64,000 nt of DNA from Sphagnum compactum. Lineage: Eukaryota > Bryophyta > Sphagnopsida > Sphagnales. Of this stretch, positions 50,256 to 60,960 are shown one piece after another (the first letter of the stretch is position 1; the number at the start of each line of letters is the position of its first letter). The stretch lies in contig OZ234497.1 in the NCBI GenBank assembly GCA_965153455.1, positions 3,596,001 to 3,660,000 on the forward strand, read 5' to 3'. The position numbers were made by a program, and so were the translations under genes. A model generated the notes under the pieces. That model was not told the origin of the DNA. It saw only the letters and a program-made list of their open reading frames with translations, and searched no databases.

Positions 50256-50727
50256 TTACATGAAAGTGCTACTGATCCAGCTGAAGTTGCAGCTATGAGA
50301 AGAAACATTCCTGCAGGCTGCCCAGTTTCTACACGTGATCCACTGCCAGGACTGAGCACTGATATACCCATAATAGTTCTTTCTAGCTCAGATGATGAGG
50401 AAGGCAAGAATAAGTACCACTGAACTTCCTTGTCAATGTCTTTTAACTAAATACTGCCAATTCAATCCACAACCTTTCCTTCCTTCAGTTCTTATACATA
50501 GGAACTGTATGATTGTTGTTTCTCATTTTCCAGAAGTTCAAACTTAGCACTATTGGACCTACATTCATAGACAAAAGAGGCAGAAAGGCATCATCTAATC
50601 ACAGTGAAAAGACTTGCAAAGACCTGAACTTCTCAAGAAGACCTTTTCAAGATGTACAGGAATGCAAGTGTAGCTGCTCATGATCTACTACCAACCTCCA
50701 AACAGAAAGAGGAGGGAGCAAGATAAA

Positions 50728-51232
50728 ATGGACACCTTTGCTTCTACGATGCCCTCACCACGCACTCCATGCAGCACCCGCTTCTCCGCCACTTCGAAGA
50801 TCTTGTTTCTTCGTAGCCCTTTTCTTCTTCTTATTTTTTTTTTTGTTTCTTTTTGTTTTTTTGCACCCTATTCTCTTTCTTTGCGCCCTTTTCAAGATTT
50901 AAACTCTATTTCTTAAACCCTAAGAAAGTCCCCGACTTCCCGCTGATCAAAGGTTACAGAATTTCCCTCGATCATCTCCCGCGTTTCAACACGTCAAACA
51001 AGCGGGTTCTCTCATCGGACTATTTATTACGGACCCAAATGCGCCACTCCTGCTCTCTCACTTTTAATCGTAATCTATCTATCTATCAATCTCCTAGTCC
51101 TTCGCTCCTGCAAAACACAAACAAATTCTCAACGGTTTTCCTTCGACCTTTCTCCATTCCGAATCATGATTATGATGTCAAACAATTGGGCCCAACTCCC
51201 GCCCCCCCAATCAACGTCAAATCGCCGCTGTT
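50728..51232 (+). pseudogene. Orphan first-exon-like segment with a signal-anchor, frame shift inside
   Basis: An ATG at 50728 opens MDTFASTMPSPRTPCSTRFS, then the hydrophobic stretch FLLLIFFFVSFCFFAPYS, a typical type II membrane anchor, and stops at 50916. In the overlapping next frame (from 50853) the sequence continues KKVPDFPLIKGYRISLDHL and more until a consensus GTAAGT donor at about 51233. A one-base slip in the T-rich tract (50830-50870) would explain the change. This could be the first exon of a Golgi-type enzyme. No further exons were found. It lies in the intron region between the 50256 and 51447 exons. Confidence 0.35.
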
Positions 51233-51719
51233 GTAAGTAAACAAGATCAATCATCGTGTGTGTGTCTCTCTCTCTTTCAAGGCGACTTTACGAAGCTGCG
51301 GAGCTCAAGCTTCTGACCCAAACTTCCACCCTAGGAGATCATACAGTTAATTTAGCTCAAAATTCAGACTTGATTTTTGCATTCCACCAAGAAAAATAAT
51401 TTCTAAGAGCTGATCATGGGTCACAAATTATACTGTGGAGGTGCAGGTTGAGGAAGCTTCAACCAGGATTAACAGGCTGCAGCATGATGAAATTAGCAGA
51501 TTGCAGCGCAGCGCTCCATTAGGTGAGTTATCAGCATTCCAGATCTGTGGCCCAATCTGCATGTTTCAATATTTTATAGCTCTTGAAAATGCTTTAATAG
51601 TAGCTTGGAATCCAAGTTTGAGATTTGCACATGGCTCATGAATATTTGCTCTTCTCAAATCCTCAACTAAAATTTCTACTTTTGTTATAATTACTTGAGT
51701 TCTAGCTTGTCTTATAAGT

Positions 51720-52335
51720 TTGAAAATCTGCAGTTTGCAGGTTTTGGAGTTCTAGCTTCTTCTATGCACACATCTATTAGAAGTTTGTGAACCTTTTTTC
51801 TTCTGGTTCAAATTGTAAGTTGTTCTTGCCAGAAAAATTGCTTAGACTTTTGATAAATGTTTTGATCATATCCAAAAGGTTTCAAGATCCAAAGGGGTCT
51901 GATCCAAAACAGAAATTGCATTTTGAAACTATCTCTGCATGTCCATGAATCACATATATAATAAATTCCTGAACATCAGAGTTCATGTGATTACTATCAT
52001 GAAAACGGCATCATGTCATTCATCATCTTTATCTTAATTGGGTGTGCTATTTTTTGCAGCTTCACGCTTAAACAAATCCAGGAGGAAACCAAGCTTAAAA
52101 TTTCTTCCGAACTGTGGTACTCCTAATCTCTCACCAGAAGGATCAGACTATGGTTCAGAAGATAGTGCAAAGGTGGATCCTGACTGGCAATACTCCTGTC
52201 GCAGGATTGAATCATCAGCTAAAAGGTTGAAGGTACAACAACATGAAGGTATAATACAAAAGCTTTGTTCCCTGAGAAACCATGTGATGTAATTTGGCAC
52301 CATCTCATGCATCTGCAAGATATCTTGTCAAGCTT
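51720..52335 (+). repeat. Arm 1 of an inverted duplication (partner 53930-54540)
   Basis: This arm holds the 52060 exon and about 340 bp of its upstream intron. The other arm, read on the minus strand, matches through intron words (GTTTTGGAGTTCTAGCTT, CTATGCACACATCTAT, AAGTTGTTCTTG) and the exon, and both arms end near an AAGATATCTTGT/GAGATATCTTGT word. Confidence 0.85.
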
Positions 52336-53020
52336 CTTGATGCATTGGAATCACTACTTTTTCATTTTTTCCTGAATATTCTGCAGACTCTGTGCTTGAA
52401 CACACGACAGTCCCAAGTAGTCTGCCAAGGGAGGGAGAAATGTTCTGCACAACCAATAGAAGATCAATATGGATTCGGAGGAGGAAGAGATCTTCAAAAT
52501 GTGCAGCAGGGCTTGTAAGTACAGAAGTAGCTGCTGCTCATCATCAAGCTCGAAGTTCAACAGACTTCCCATCACAGCTTCTAGCAGTTGATGAGGCACC
52601 ACCTGCTGCAAAGGATGATGCAGCTGCAGTTCTAGCTCCCCCCAATATCACTGCTGCAGCTGCAAGACCACCTTCAAGCAATTCAGCATAAATGGATGAT
52701 GAGGATGTGGAGGACGAGGAGCATGATGATGGACCTGCTGCAGGAGCTGCAACACTACATCGTACCTATAGCAGACCCAAAAATGCGTGCAGAAAATCCT
52801 GTGTGAACTACAACAGCTCTTCTTCTTATAATATGTCTAGCATGTCACATGACCCAGCTGCTGGGTCGAGTACAAGAGCAGCTCGACTTCCTCCTTACCC
52901 ATATGTGAGGGAGCCATCAATTCCACCCTTACAACACCCATTGTCAGGAGCAGGTCGAAGATCAAAGAAGCAAGCTGACAAATGAGGATGCTGCACGATA
53001 TTCTGAGATCATCCTGCATG

Positions 53021-53925
53021 CTAAACCCAAAGCTGAAGATCCATCACACGCCAAAGTGCAACAACAAAGTTCTTCTGTCAGATTCTTTTTGAAAGTTCTT
53101 CGCCTGCTGTACTCTGAAGATCTTTTATTTCACAACCCAAAAATACATTTCTCTACCAAATCTGCTGCTGTATGCTGACACTAATGATCATGCTTACGAC
53201 ATCCCATTTTGCTTACTACACATTCTGCTGCAACATTTGTAAGGTTCATGATCAATTTGCAAGGCTCTCAGAGATTTAGAGATTCATCTGGAAGCTCCGA
53301 GCCTGGATCTAATAGCTTTCTAATATGTAGCTCTACAGTGAATTGATCATACATTTGGGTTCTTAATTAAGAAGCTCTGCTGCAATTGAAACCAATTAGT
53401 GTAGTTTTAGTTGGTGGTGTTATAATTAGTGTACACCTAAACAGTCTGAATTAAGGAGCTGCTAAGTTGCCGATCACCTTGAGCACTATATTTAGCTCTA
53501 GAGCCCTCTCTCCCTTGCTAACTATATCTGTACAATGAATTAAGGTGCTACAAATTATAGTTTAAAGGATTTGCAGTACCTTGGCGCCTCATCAATTGCT
53601 AGATGCTTCCGTGCAGTGATTGGGATTTTCTTGAAGTTCCACCTTGATGATTAGCAGGAACTACTTTTGTAATTACAAGGCTCCTGCGCGTCTTGATCTC
53701 ACCCTCCTCCTGGTCCTTATGGATCTTCTGTTGGTTATGCAATGAGTCCCCCCCCCTTGGTAGACTACTTGGGATTGTTGTGTTTTCAAACGTAGAGTCT
53801 GCAGATTAGACCTGGGAAAAAAGAAATAGTTATTACTTGAAGAAGAAGTATTTCAGCCATCGTTAAACCTTTAAATCCTAAAATTATAGGAAAGAACAGA
53901 AGGAGGTAACATCACAGGGATGCAG
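53021..53925. other. Spacer between inverted copies, no gene seen
   Basis: Many CTGCTG/GCTCTA words but no supported exon. It may be the 3' region of the preceding locus. Confidence 0.4.
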
Positions 53926-53929
53926 CTGA

Positions 53930-54540
53930 ATGCAACAGCAAGCTCAACACAAGATATCTCGTAGAATCAAATAGGGACAAATTACATGAGCTGGTGTCTT
54001 CAGGGAAGAGTTTTTTTATTATACCTTCATGTTGTCGTAGCTTCAACCTAGTGGCTGATAATTGAATCCCGCCAGAGGAATATCCCCGATCTACCTTGGC
54101 ACCATCTTCTGAACTATGGTCTGATCCTTCCGATGAGAGATTAGGAGTCTGACCACAGTTCAGAAAAAACTTCACACTTGGTCTCCTCCTCGATCTGTTC
54201 AAGTGTGAAGCTGCAAAAACTAGCACCACCCAATTAGGAAGAACGATGATGTCATACATGGAATACCCTCAACAGAAATATGTTATACATGTGATTTATG
54301 GACATGGAGCTCAAACAATTTCATGCAATTTCTGTTTTCCAGGATCAGACCCGTTTGGATCACGAAACCTTTTGGACACAATCAGAGCATCATGTGTATG
54401 CCGGCACAATTTTTCTGACAAGAACAACTTAGAAATACAGGAAGAAAAAACGTTCACAGGTTCTTACATGATAGATGTGTGCATAGAAAAAGCTAGAACT
54501 CCAAAACCTGCAAACTACAAACTGCCCTCACCCAAACAGC
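53930..54540 (-). pseudogene. Inverted second copy of the 52060 exon and its intron
   Basis: On the minus strand the frame that includes 54259-53912 reads ASHLNRSRRRPSVKFFLNCG, then LSSEGSDHSSEDGAKVD and RLKLRQHEGIIKKLF. This parallels the plus-strand exon at 52060-52248, with the same TTTTTGCAG acceptor just above. The similarity includes the intron, so this is a genomic inverted duplication and not a retrocopy. The copies differ at many positions, so the event is not recent. Flanking exons are not present. Confidence 0.75.
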
Positions 54541-55098
54541 GCTGGAAGAAATATTTTGGATCTAAGGTACCTTCCGATTACACGAAAGGTCTATACGTTT
54601 TAACTTGAAGTTGGAACTCGCCATAAAAGGGCAGAGTCATTACACGATGAGCTGCTTGTTTGTGTGAGGGTCCTTTGTACCGTCTTACTTTCAGAGTTAT
54701 TGTATCTCTAAGTACATACTTGCCCTTATCTCCTTACAAACTTACTCTTCTCTCCTTAGAAACCTCATTACATGGTTCTTTCTCTAAATTATGTCCATTG
54801 CAATTAAAATGTCTATTAATTGAAAATTATGGCCAAACTTATCAAATTGTGCTTGAGCAATTATACCTATTAGCACACACCTTTTCACACACTTCAAAGG
54901 ATGTGCTCATCTTCGACATAACAGAAGAAAATTTGAATTCATTTTATTGTAAGTGGAGTTGGAAATGCTTAGAAAGTACTTTTGCTTTTTTCTCTCATTT
55001 TTGTGCATTTTTGTGCTGTGCCGGAAGTGGCAATTGTCCCTAAGACGGTTTAGCCAGACTTGCTTATAAAATAGATGACGAAGTAAACAACATTTAAG
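54541..55098. other. Intergenic, nothing evident
   Basis: 54660-55043 is open on the plus strand, but its composition (Leu/Ser/Tyr-rich, T-rich DNA) gives no support for a gene. Confidence 0.4.
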
Positions 55099-55285
55099 CA
55101 TCCTTCCATACTTCTGGCTACCTACTAGAACCTATTATACATATCTGGATACTTTTCTTTCTTTCTTTCAAAATCTGGAAAATTTGGACCATTTTCTTTC
55201 CATTAAAAAACCTTTGTACATATATCTAGGTCGAAATCAGAATTATAAGGACAAAACTTTGTCACCAAAAAAATCACTGCAAGGA
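55099..55285. repeat. Dispersed repeat, copy 2 (partner at 13251-13455)
   Basis: It has the same word order as the copy before the SUMO-protease gene: CTGGCTACCTACT, AAAATCTGG, AAAAAACCTTTGTA, AGGTCGAA and a final CACTGC-AGG, in the same orientation. Confidence 0.6.
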
Positions 55286-55487
55286 TGGCCCTTCACAATC
55301 CACTGTCTCAATCATCATTGCATGGTGTATGTAAAATGATGTCCTATTAATTGCTATTTACTTTTACACTCAAACATCAGTGTAGTGTATGTCACATCAT
55401 TCCCTAAATTTTACTTTTCACTTTGACACCAAACACTACAAATAGATAATTGTTGGGCAAGTATATATGCAAGTGGGAGTAAGGTAC

Positions 55488-55865
55488 CAATCTATATTCA
55501 ATTTGATATGAATCCATGACCTAAGTGAAAGGTATTGTTTAGCTCCATAGATTGTTGGGCCACAAGCTAGCTTAACCCCTCATACAACTTGGATGTGCAA
55601 GTAGTGTACACAACATGCTCACTTAAAGCCCAAGAGGAAACTAACCTCAGATACAGCTTGGACATGCAAGGAGTTGACATGACATCTTCACTTAGAGCCT
55701 AAGAAGGGACGAAGTTACCAAACTGTATTCAATTTGATATCAACTCATGACCTCTTTGAAAGGGATCATCTGACACTCATTAATTGTTTGGCTGTAAGCT
55801 AGCTTAACCCACATACAACTAGGACATGCAAGTGGCTGCCATGGCATGCTCACTTAAAGCCCAAG
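55488..55865. repeat. Nested direct repeats of about 228 bp and about 52 bp
   Basis: ATTCAATTTGATAT near 55498 recurs near 55727, followed by a matching order of words (CATGACCT, GAAAGG, AAGCTAGCTTAACCC). The smaller unit (GGACATGCAAG ... CTCACTTAAAGCCCAAG) is found three times, at about 55582, 55655 and 55814. Confidence 0.75.
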
Positions 55866-56948
55866 CGTAGTTTATGATGTGACATTAACTTAAATCCATC
55901 ACAATTATGTGATTGTAAGGCCATAAATGGGACTCCTCAATTATGGATTGGTGTTCCTCTCCACCATCATACCCCTTCACTTCAAGTTAAATACTTTAAG
56001 CCTTTAATACAAATGGGCGGACAACTAACAATGTGGAGGGAAATTTTTTGCCTCGAGTTTTCTATGTGGCACAAACATTAATGATAGGCCTTCCAAACTA
56101 TAAGCTGGATGGTGTCATTGTATAAAAAGGTCCCATGGTTGGATCTTCAAGTAATACCTAATATTCTACAAATTGGAGATTTCTAGGTCCGTTAACTACC
56201 TACATTAGGGAACAAAATTCTATAATAAACCTCTAAACTTAGAGGGAAAACATGGTTAAAACATTAAAACTTAAAACACTTGGAAGGTCGATGCCATTTT
56301 AAGTACTTAGGTGTATAGGGTAAGGCCTTTCTTCCCAGGGCCAGGCCTAATTTCCCAAGGGGATAGGTGAAAAGTAGGGGAGGCTGACAGGGCGAAGCTG
56401 CTCTCAGCATCAAGTACAAAAGGTCTTCATTCAAATGGTGCACGTTTCCTTCCATGATGAAGCATCTTTTGTGTGGGAGGGTGCTTTCAAATACAAAGAA
56501 ATTTTTTAAAAATAATAAAGCACTTTAGGGATGATTGAAGTTGATATGTGTACAAGGTGTTTGTTCTTTTTAACAACTAAACAACGATGCAATGATGTCC
56601 CATTTAAACTACTATAAAGTACATGCTCCACATTCGATCATAAAGAGTTCTGGATTCAGAGGGCATGCCTTGGAGCCCATAAAATATGTAATTGAATCTT
56701 AATGTTTCTACACCTTGTCCTTGGGTTTTAAGAAAACCAATACCCATCAAAGAGTGGCATAGATGATCTAGACAAGTGTTTTGGTGGAAATCCCAATAGG
56801 TGCCTTTGTTGTTTTAATATGTGTTCCTAATTTGGATTGGGAACTTTTGAAACTAAAGATCCATTGCAACAAAGTTTTGTTTGTAAAGGGTTCCAAATTG
56901 CAAGTTCAATTTGAAACAACCTTCCACAACTTATCACTTTCTTTTGCC
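55866..56948. other. Intergenic, nothing evident
   Basis: No exon or structured element is supported. Confidence 0.5.
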
Positions 56949-57068
56949 CAATGAAAAGAATGAGAAAGTGACCTTCCACTTTCGATACAACCAAATGTTG
57001 GTTGCACGTTTGAACCCGATAAGAACTGACTACCAAAGTGGAAGGTCATTTTGCTGTTTTATTCATTG
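56949..57068. repeat. Imperfect inverted repeat, 34-bp arms, 52-nt loop
   Basis: 56969-56982 (TGACCTTCCACTTT) is exactly complementary to 57035-57048. Pairing resumes further out at CAATGAA (56949) with TTCATTG (57062-57068), with no net indel. A short MITE or a hairpin-RNA precursor is possible. Confidence 0.6.
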
Positions 57069-57379
57069 AGTGAAAGGAACTTACAAGTTTTTATCAAATG
57101 AGGACCTTCTTGATTGTTACTGACCTAGTTTGATCAGATTTGAAGGATAGAAGCAAGCCCAAAAACCCCACAAATACTTCTCACCACTTGCTTTTTCTCT
57201 TTTTGTTCTTTTGAAACACAACAGCAGACCTGACCTGACAAGCCATTTGCATCCCCAACTCAAGCTCATTGGCAGAGGGTCGACAGGTCACTTCCTCATT
57301 TGAAAGTAGGTAATTTGGGCCTTAAGGTAGGAACAAATGTTGGGCCATTGTTCACTCTTATGAAGAACCTCCTGTTCCA

Positions 57380-58278
57380 ATTCTAAAGAGTAAATTAGAA
57401 CAATTCTGGTCATTTAATAAATTATTTTTGACTTCAGTTTTGAAAATTAGTCCCAGTTCTTGTCCTGTTTTAAGTAACCCAAATCCGAAATGGTGGTTAA
57501 TTTCTGGTTAACCTCTGGTTAGCTCTCGGTTCTTTTACTTCTTTTTTTGGGGGAAAGTTTCAGTTTTGACCCTGGTTCCACAAATAAATAGAATTAGGAA
57601 CCTAGTTCCGGGTTTGGTTTTTAAAAGGTTATAGTTATAGTTTCAAAAATCAGGCACACCTACAATTCGATTTTTACTAACTAAAACCAGAATTGATGGT
57701 TCAAAGCCACCAAATCAGGCACTTGCACAGAACTGGTAGGAACCAGTAGTCCTCCTAAATGTACTTATTAAATGTGTGAGAAATGTGATGTTACAACTAG
57801 TGTTTGTTGGGAGGTTTTTTTATTTTGTTAAGAATCTCCAGTTTCGATTTCATGGAAATTATCAGAATTCCAGAACCTCCAATTCAATTTCTTTAACATT
57901 TTTTTAATTAAGAAAACCTCCCATTCCAGGGTTTTGAAAATTGTCATAAAAAACCTAGTGATTCTCATAAATTTTAGAAATAAAAGAACCTCCAATTCCA
58001 GTTTTATGAAAAGAAATAGAATTGCAGAACTTCCAATTCCAGTTTAATGGAAAAAACTAGAATCGCAGAACCTTGGTTCCAGTTCTTTAATTTTTTAGAA
58101 TTAAAAAAGCCTCCAGATCCAGGTTTTTGAATTTTTTCCCAAAGTCCCTAGTGGTTCTCATGAAAAAATCAACAAAGAATCGACAGTTTAAGGGAAGTTC
58201 TTTAACCCAATTCTTTGGATTCTTTAGAACCTCAGTTAAATGTCAAACCTGGAATTGTGATCCCCCCCCCCCCCCCCC
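57380..58278. repeat. Degenerate TTCCAGTT-type tandem repeats and a C17 run
   Basis: Units of about 50-60 bp containing CAGAACCTCCAATTCCAGTTT recur with heavy divergence at 57840-58130, and similar GGTTCC words occur from 57400. 58262-58278 is 17 consecutive C residues. Confidence 0.6.
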
Positions 58279-58582
58279 TTCTACAACCCCCTCAAGGCTC
58301 AAAACCAGTTTTGTGATTTTGACAACCATCAATAACCTAAAACGAGTGTCTAGAATCTTCTGTGCGAGGGGATGAAGGTGAATGGATGGAAAAAGGGATA
58401 ACCCTAAGTTCTGATGGGTGATTGGTAGAAGCTGCCAATCTACCAAACAACCACTCATCATGAAGTGTTGTGGACGTTGAGAGTCCAATGTCTATTGTTA
58501 TTTTTTACATTTTGGTGTTGTTTGTTTTGTTTGCAAGTAAGAGTGATTAATGTTTGTTATTCAATAAGAGTGGTGTTATTGA

Positions 58583-58656
58583 GCTAGTTCTTGCGATGGA
58601 GTGAATTCTTAGTTGCTTAGCTAGTTCTTGCGATGGAGTGAATTCCTAGTTGCTTG
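58583..58656. repeat. 37-bp tandem duplication
   Basis: GCTAGTTCTTGCGATGGAGT begins at 58583 and again at 58620. The units differ at one or two positions. Confidence 0.9.
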
Positions 58657-59730
58657 GTGTTTATTCTTGGAGGAAATGCGGATCACGATGGAAGAATGGT
58701 TGGTGCCAGTGCTTCAAAAATGGTAGGAGCAAGATGCAACACGAAGATAAGAAGAAAGCCTTGCTAGGACTATAAAGGGGCAAAGACGCGAAGAACTAAG
58801 TTTCATATGTGTAAGCGATGAATTGTGGGTTTGCACAGTAGTTATCATTGTCTTTGTGATGCAATTGGGGAAGAATGTTCCATTGTAGTTCTTTAGTTTT
58901 CTAGCCTGTTGCAAACACTTCCACTACGTATATGCTTCAGGGTAGGAATAAAATATTTTCTCCTAGGATTCAAAGTTAGATCAAGGGAGATGATGGCAGT
59001 GTCTAGAGATTTCTTGAGCGATCACAATGCCTCGTTCAATGTGTTATAATTTCTCAAGGTTGTTGGGTGAAAGCACACTACGATGTTATATTTTAGGCAA
59101 AAAAATGTGATGTTTGGTGAAGTATAGATTCTATATTATAGACAGTCTAAAGTTGGCCACCTACTTTTTCCACTAAAGTAAGCAGTTGCAGGGTTCACAA
59201 TTTCATCAACTTTCTGAATTGATGTGCAACCTAAGTTCTTCCTGCCTAGGTTTGCAGTTAATATATGTGGGGAAGGTGGGGTTACACACCCTAATTAATA
59301 GTTGACAATTATCAATGAACCGATGATGGCACCTTAAATAGATGTCAACATTGATGGACATAATGTTACAACATGATGCAACACCCTAATTAGTTACGAC
59401 ACAAGTTCTTCGCATGTTATTGAACAATTTCAACTCGAAGTCATTTCACTTATTGCTTGAAGATTGATTTTCATTAATAAAAAAGATTACATTCCCATAG
59501 ATTGTTAATGAGCATTTGATGCATGGAATAACTACTTGGCCGCATGCATAAGGAGTCTAAAGGCGAGTTCTAACAAGTTGCAAAAAGTTTGTCAGAGGTC
59601 ACCATTTTGCTTGCAACAAGACAAGCTAAGTACTGAAATAAATTTTTTGTTGGACATGTTTTTTTTAGGCTCATGTTTGTATCAATCTTTCTGTATGTTT
59701 CTTCGTTCCTTCTTCTTTTCAAGGTTTGCA
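58657..59730. other. Intergenic, nothing evident
   Basis: No supported exon or RNA gene. Confidence 0.5.
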
Positions 59731-59852
59731 AAGGTCGATGTTAAACATCAATTGAGATTGTTTTTCTATGGACGTGCAAGGAGTTGTTGTAAAGGTCGAT
59801 GCTAAACATCAATTGAGATTATTTTTCTATGGACATGTAAGGAATTGTGTTT
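59731..59852. repeat. 61-bp tandem duplication
   Basis: AAGGTCGATGTTAAACATCA at 59731 recurs at 59792 with a few substitutions, each followed by TTTTTCTATGGAC. Confidence 0.9.
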
Positions 59853-60333
59853 GATTAGACAATTGGTGTTTTATTTACAAGCTAGCTTAAGAAGTAAATT
59901 TTGTTTCATGACCATGTTCATTTTCATAACAAGTTGAATAATTCCTCATTGGTAGAAATAAAAGAAACTTCATGCTCTCACTACTAAAATTTTTGGTTTT
60001 TCAAATGGTCCAAAGTTGATTAATTGGTCATTCTTGATTAGTGAACATGTAAATTTTGACTAAAAGCTAGGGGCTTGAATGACATGTGTATCTTTTAACC
60101 AATCAACTTGGTTGAAATGACATATTTGATTATTTGTTAACTTGGACATTTAGTCAAATTGGAAAAAAACTTCACCACCTTGGTCAAAATGGCCAATGAT
60201 CTTTAGTCAATTGGAACATTTAGTCAAGTTGGACATAAACAAATGACACCTCTTGTCAAAATGGCTAATGGGGTTTTAATCAAATAAATAATTTAGTTAA
60301 GATGGCCAATGTTATTATAATCAAATGGGGCAT
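59853..60333. repeat. Diverged GTCAA/TTGG repeats leading into the microsatellite
   Basis: Words such as TTGGTCAAAATGGCCAATG and TTTAGTCAAGTTGGACA recur at irregular spacing from 60000 on, like an eroded satellite. Confidence 0.5.
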
Positions 60334-60818
60334 CCTGCCTACCTATCTACCATATTCTACAACCTACTACCTACCTGCCTACCTACCTACCTACCTACTT
60401 GCCTACCTTCATATTTACCTACCTAATATAACCAACCAACCTTCATACTTACCTACCTATTACAACCTACCAACCTACTTACCTACCTTTGTATTTACCT
60501 ACCTACTACAACCTACCGACCCACCCACCCACCTATTTACCTACCTATACAACCTACTCACCTACCCACCCACCCACCTACCTACTGGCTTATTGACCCA
60601 CCCACCTACCCCCCTTTTAATTATTACCTACCTATTTACTTAGCTACCCACCCACCTATCAGCTTACCCACCTACCCACGATACCTATAAATTACCTACC
60701 TACCTACTTACTTAGCTACCCACCCACCTACCTCCTTACCTATTTATTTACCTACCCACCCACCCACCCACCCACCCACCCACCCACCTACCTCCTACAA
60801 CATACCTACCTACATACC
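60334..60818. repeat. (CCTA)n / (CCCA)n low-complexity tract
   Basis: About 480 bp of CCTACCTACC mixed with CCCACCCA and interspersed TTTACC. The open frame across it (Leu-Pro-Thr-Tyr repeats) is a consequence of the repeat. Confidence 0.95.
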
Positions 60819-60892
60819 TCATAGTCTTGTAATGATGTGTCGAAATAAACATGTGAAATAAAAAACTTGACAAAAATTGAACACATTTTAAT

Positions 60893-60960
60893 GGTGTGGT
60901 CCATTGGTTAAATATTTGGTTTATCATTAGGGAGGTCAAAGGTTCAATTCCTAATACTTG
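60893..60960 (+). mobile_element. Possible tRNA-derived SINE head
   Basis: TGGTCCATTGG (60897) resembles a pol III A-box. GGTTCAATTCC (60941-60951) matches the B-box (GGTTCRANTCC) at tRNA-like spacing. The segment does not fold as an intact tRNA, so a SINE or tRNA relic is likely. Its 3' end is not defined. Confidence 0.35.

Larger units (their letters stand above)
50256..52985 (+). pseudogene. Unrecognised nuclear-type gene with a SUMO-interacting-like motif, split by TAA-ATG
   Basis: Supported exons are: 50256-50413 (LHESATDPAEVAAM ... TDIPIIVLSSSDDEEG, donor GTACC); 51447-51522 (VEEASTRINRLQHDEISRLQ, a short helix); 52060-52248 (ASRLNKSRRKPSLKFLPNC, then SPEGSDYGSEDSAKVD); and 52387-52691 (SVLEHTTVPSSLP, then RRSIWIRRRKRSSKCAA, a likely nuclear signal), ending in TAA. 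The last three join in phase 1. The first does not join the second in phase, so an exon may be missing. PIIVLSSSDDEE has the hydrophobic core plus Ser/Asp/Glu run of a SUMO-interacting motif. Directly after TAA at 52689-52691 the same frame goes on ATGGATGATGAG for 98 codons to 52985 (DDEDVEDEEHDD, then Arg/Ser-rich). I do not know the family. It is either a gene with a nonsense change or a dead copy. Confidence 0.5.

Noticed and set aside
54246-54608. 120-codon plus-strand ORF
   Set aside because: It is the antisense of the intron in the inverted copy, so it is not an independent gene.
60302-60643. 113-codon Leu-Pro-Thr-Tyr repeat ORF
   Set aside because: It is a direct reading of the (CCTA)n tract with no start context or flanking coding sequence.
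60334-60818. CRISPR-like regular repeats
   Set aside because: The units are 4 bp long and continuous with no unique spacers. This is a eukaryotic microsatellite region.
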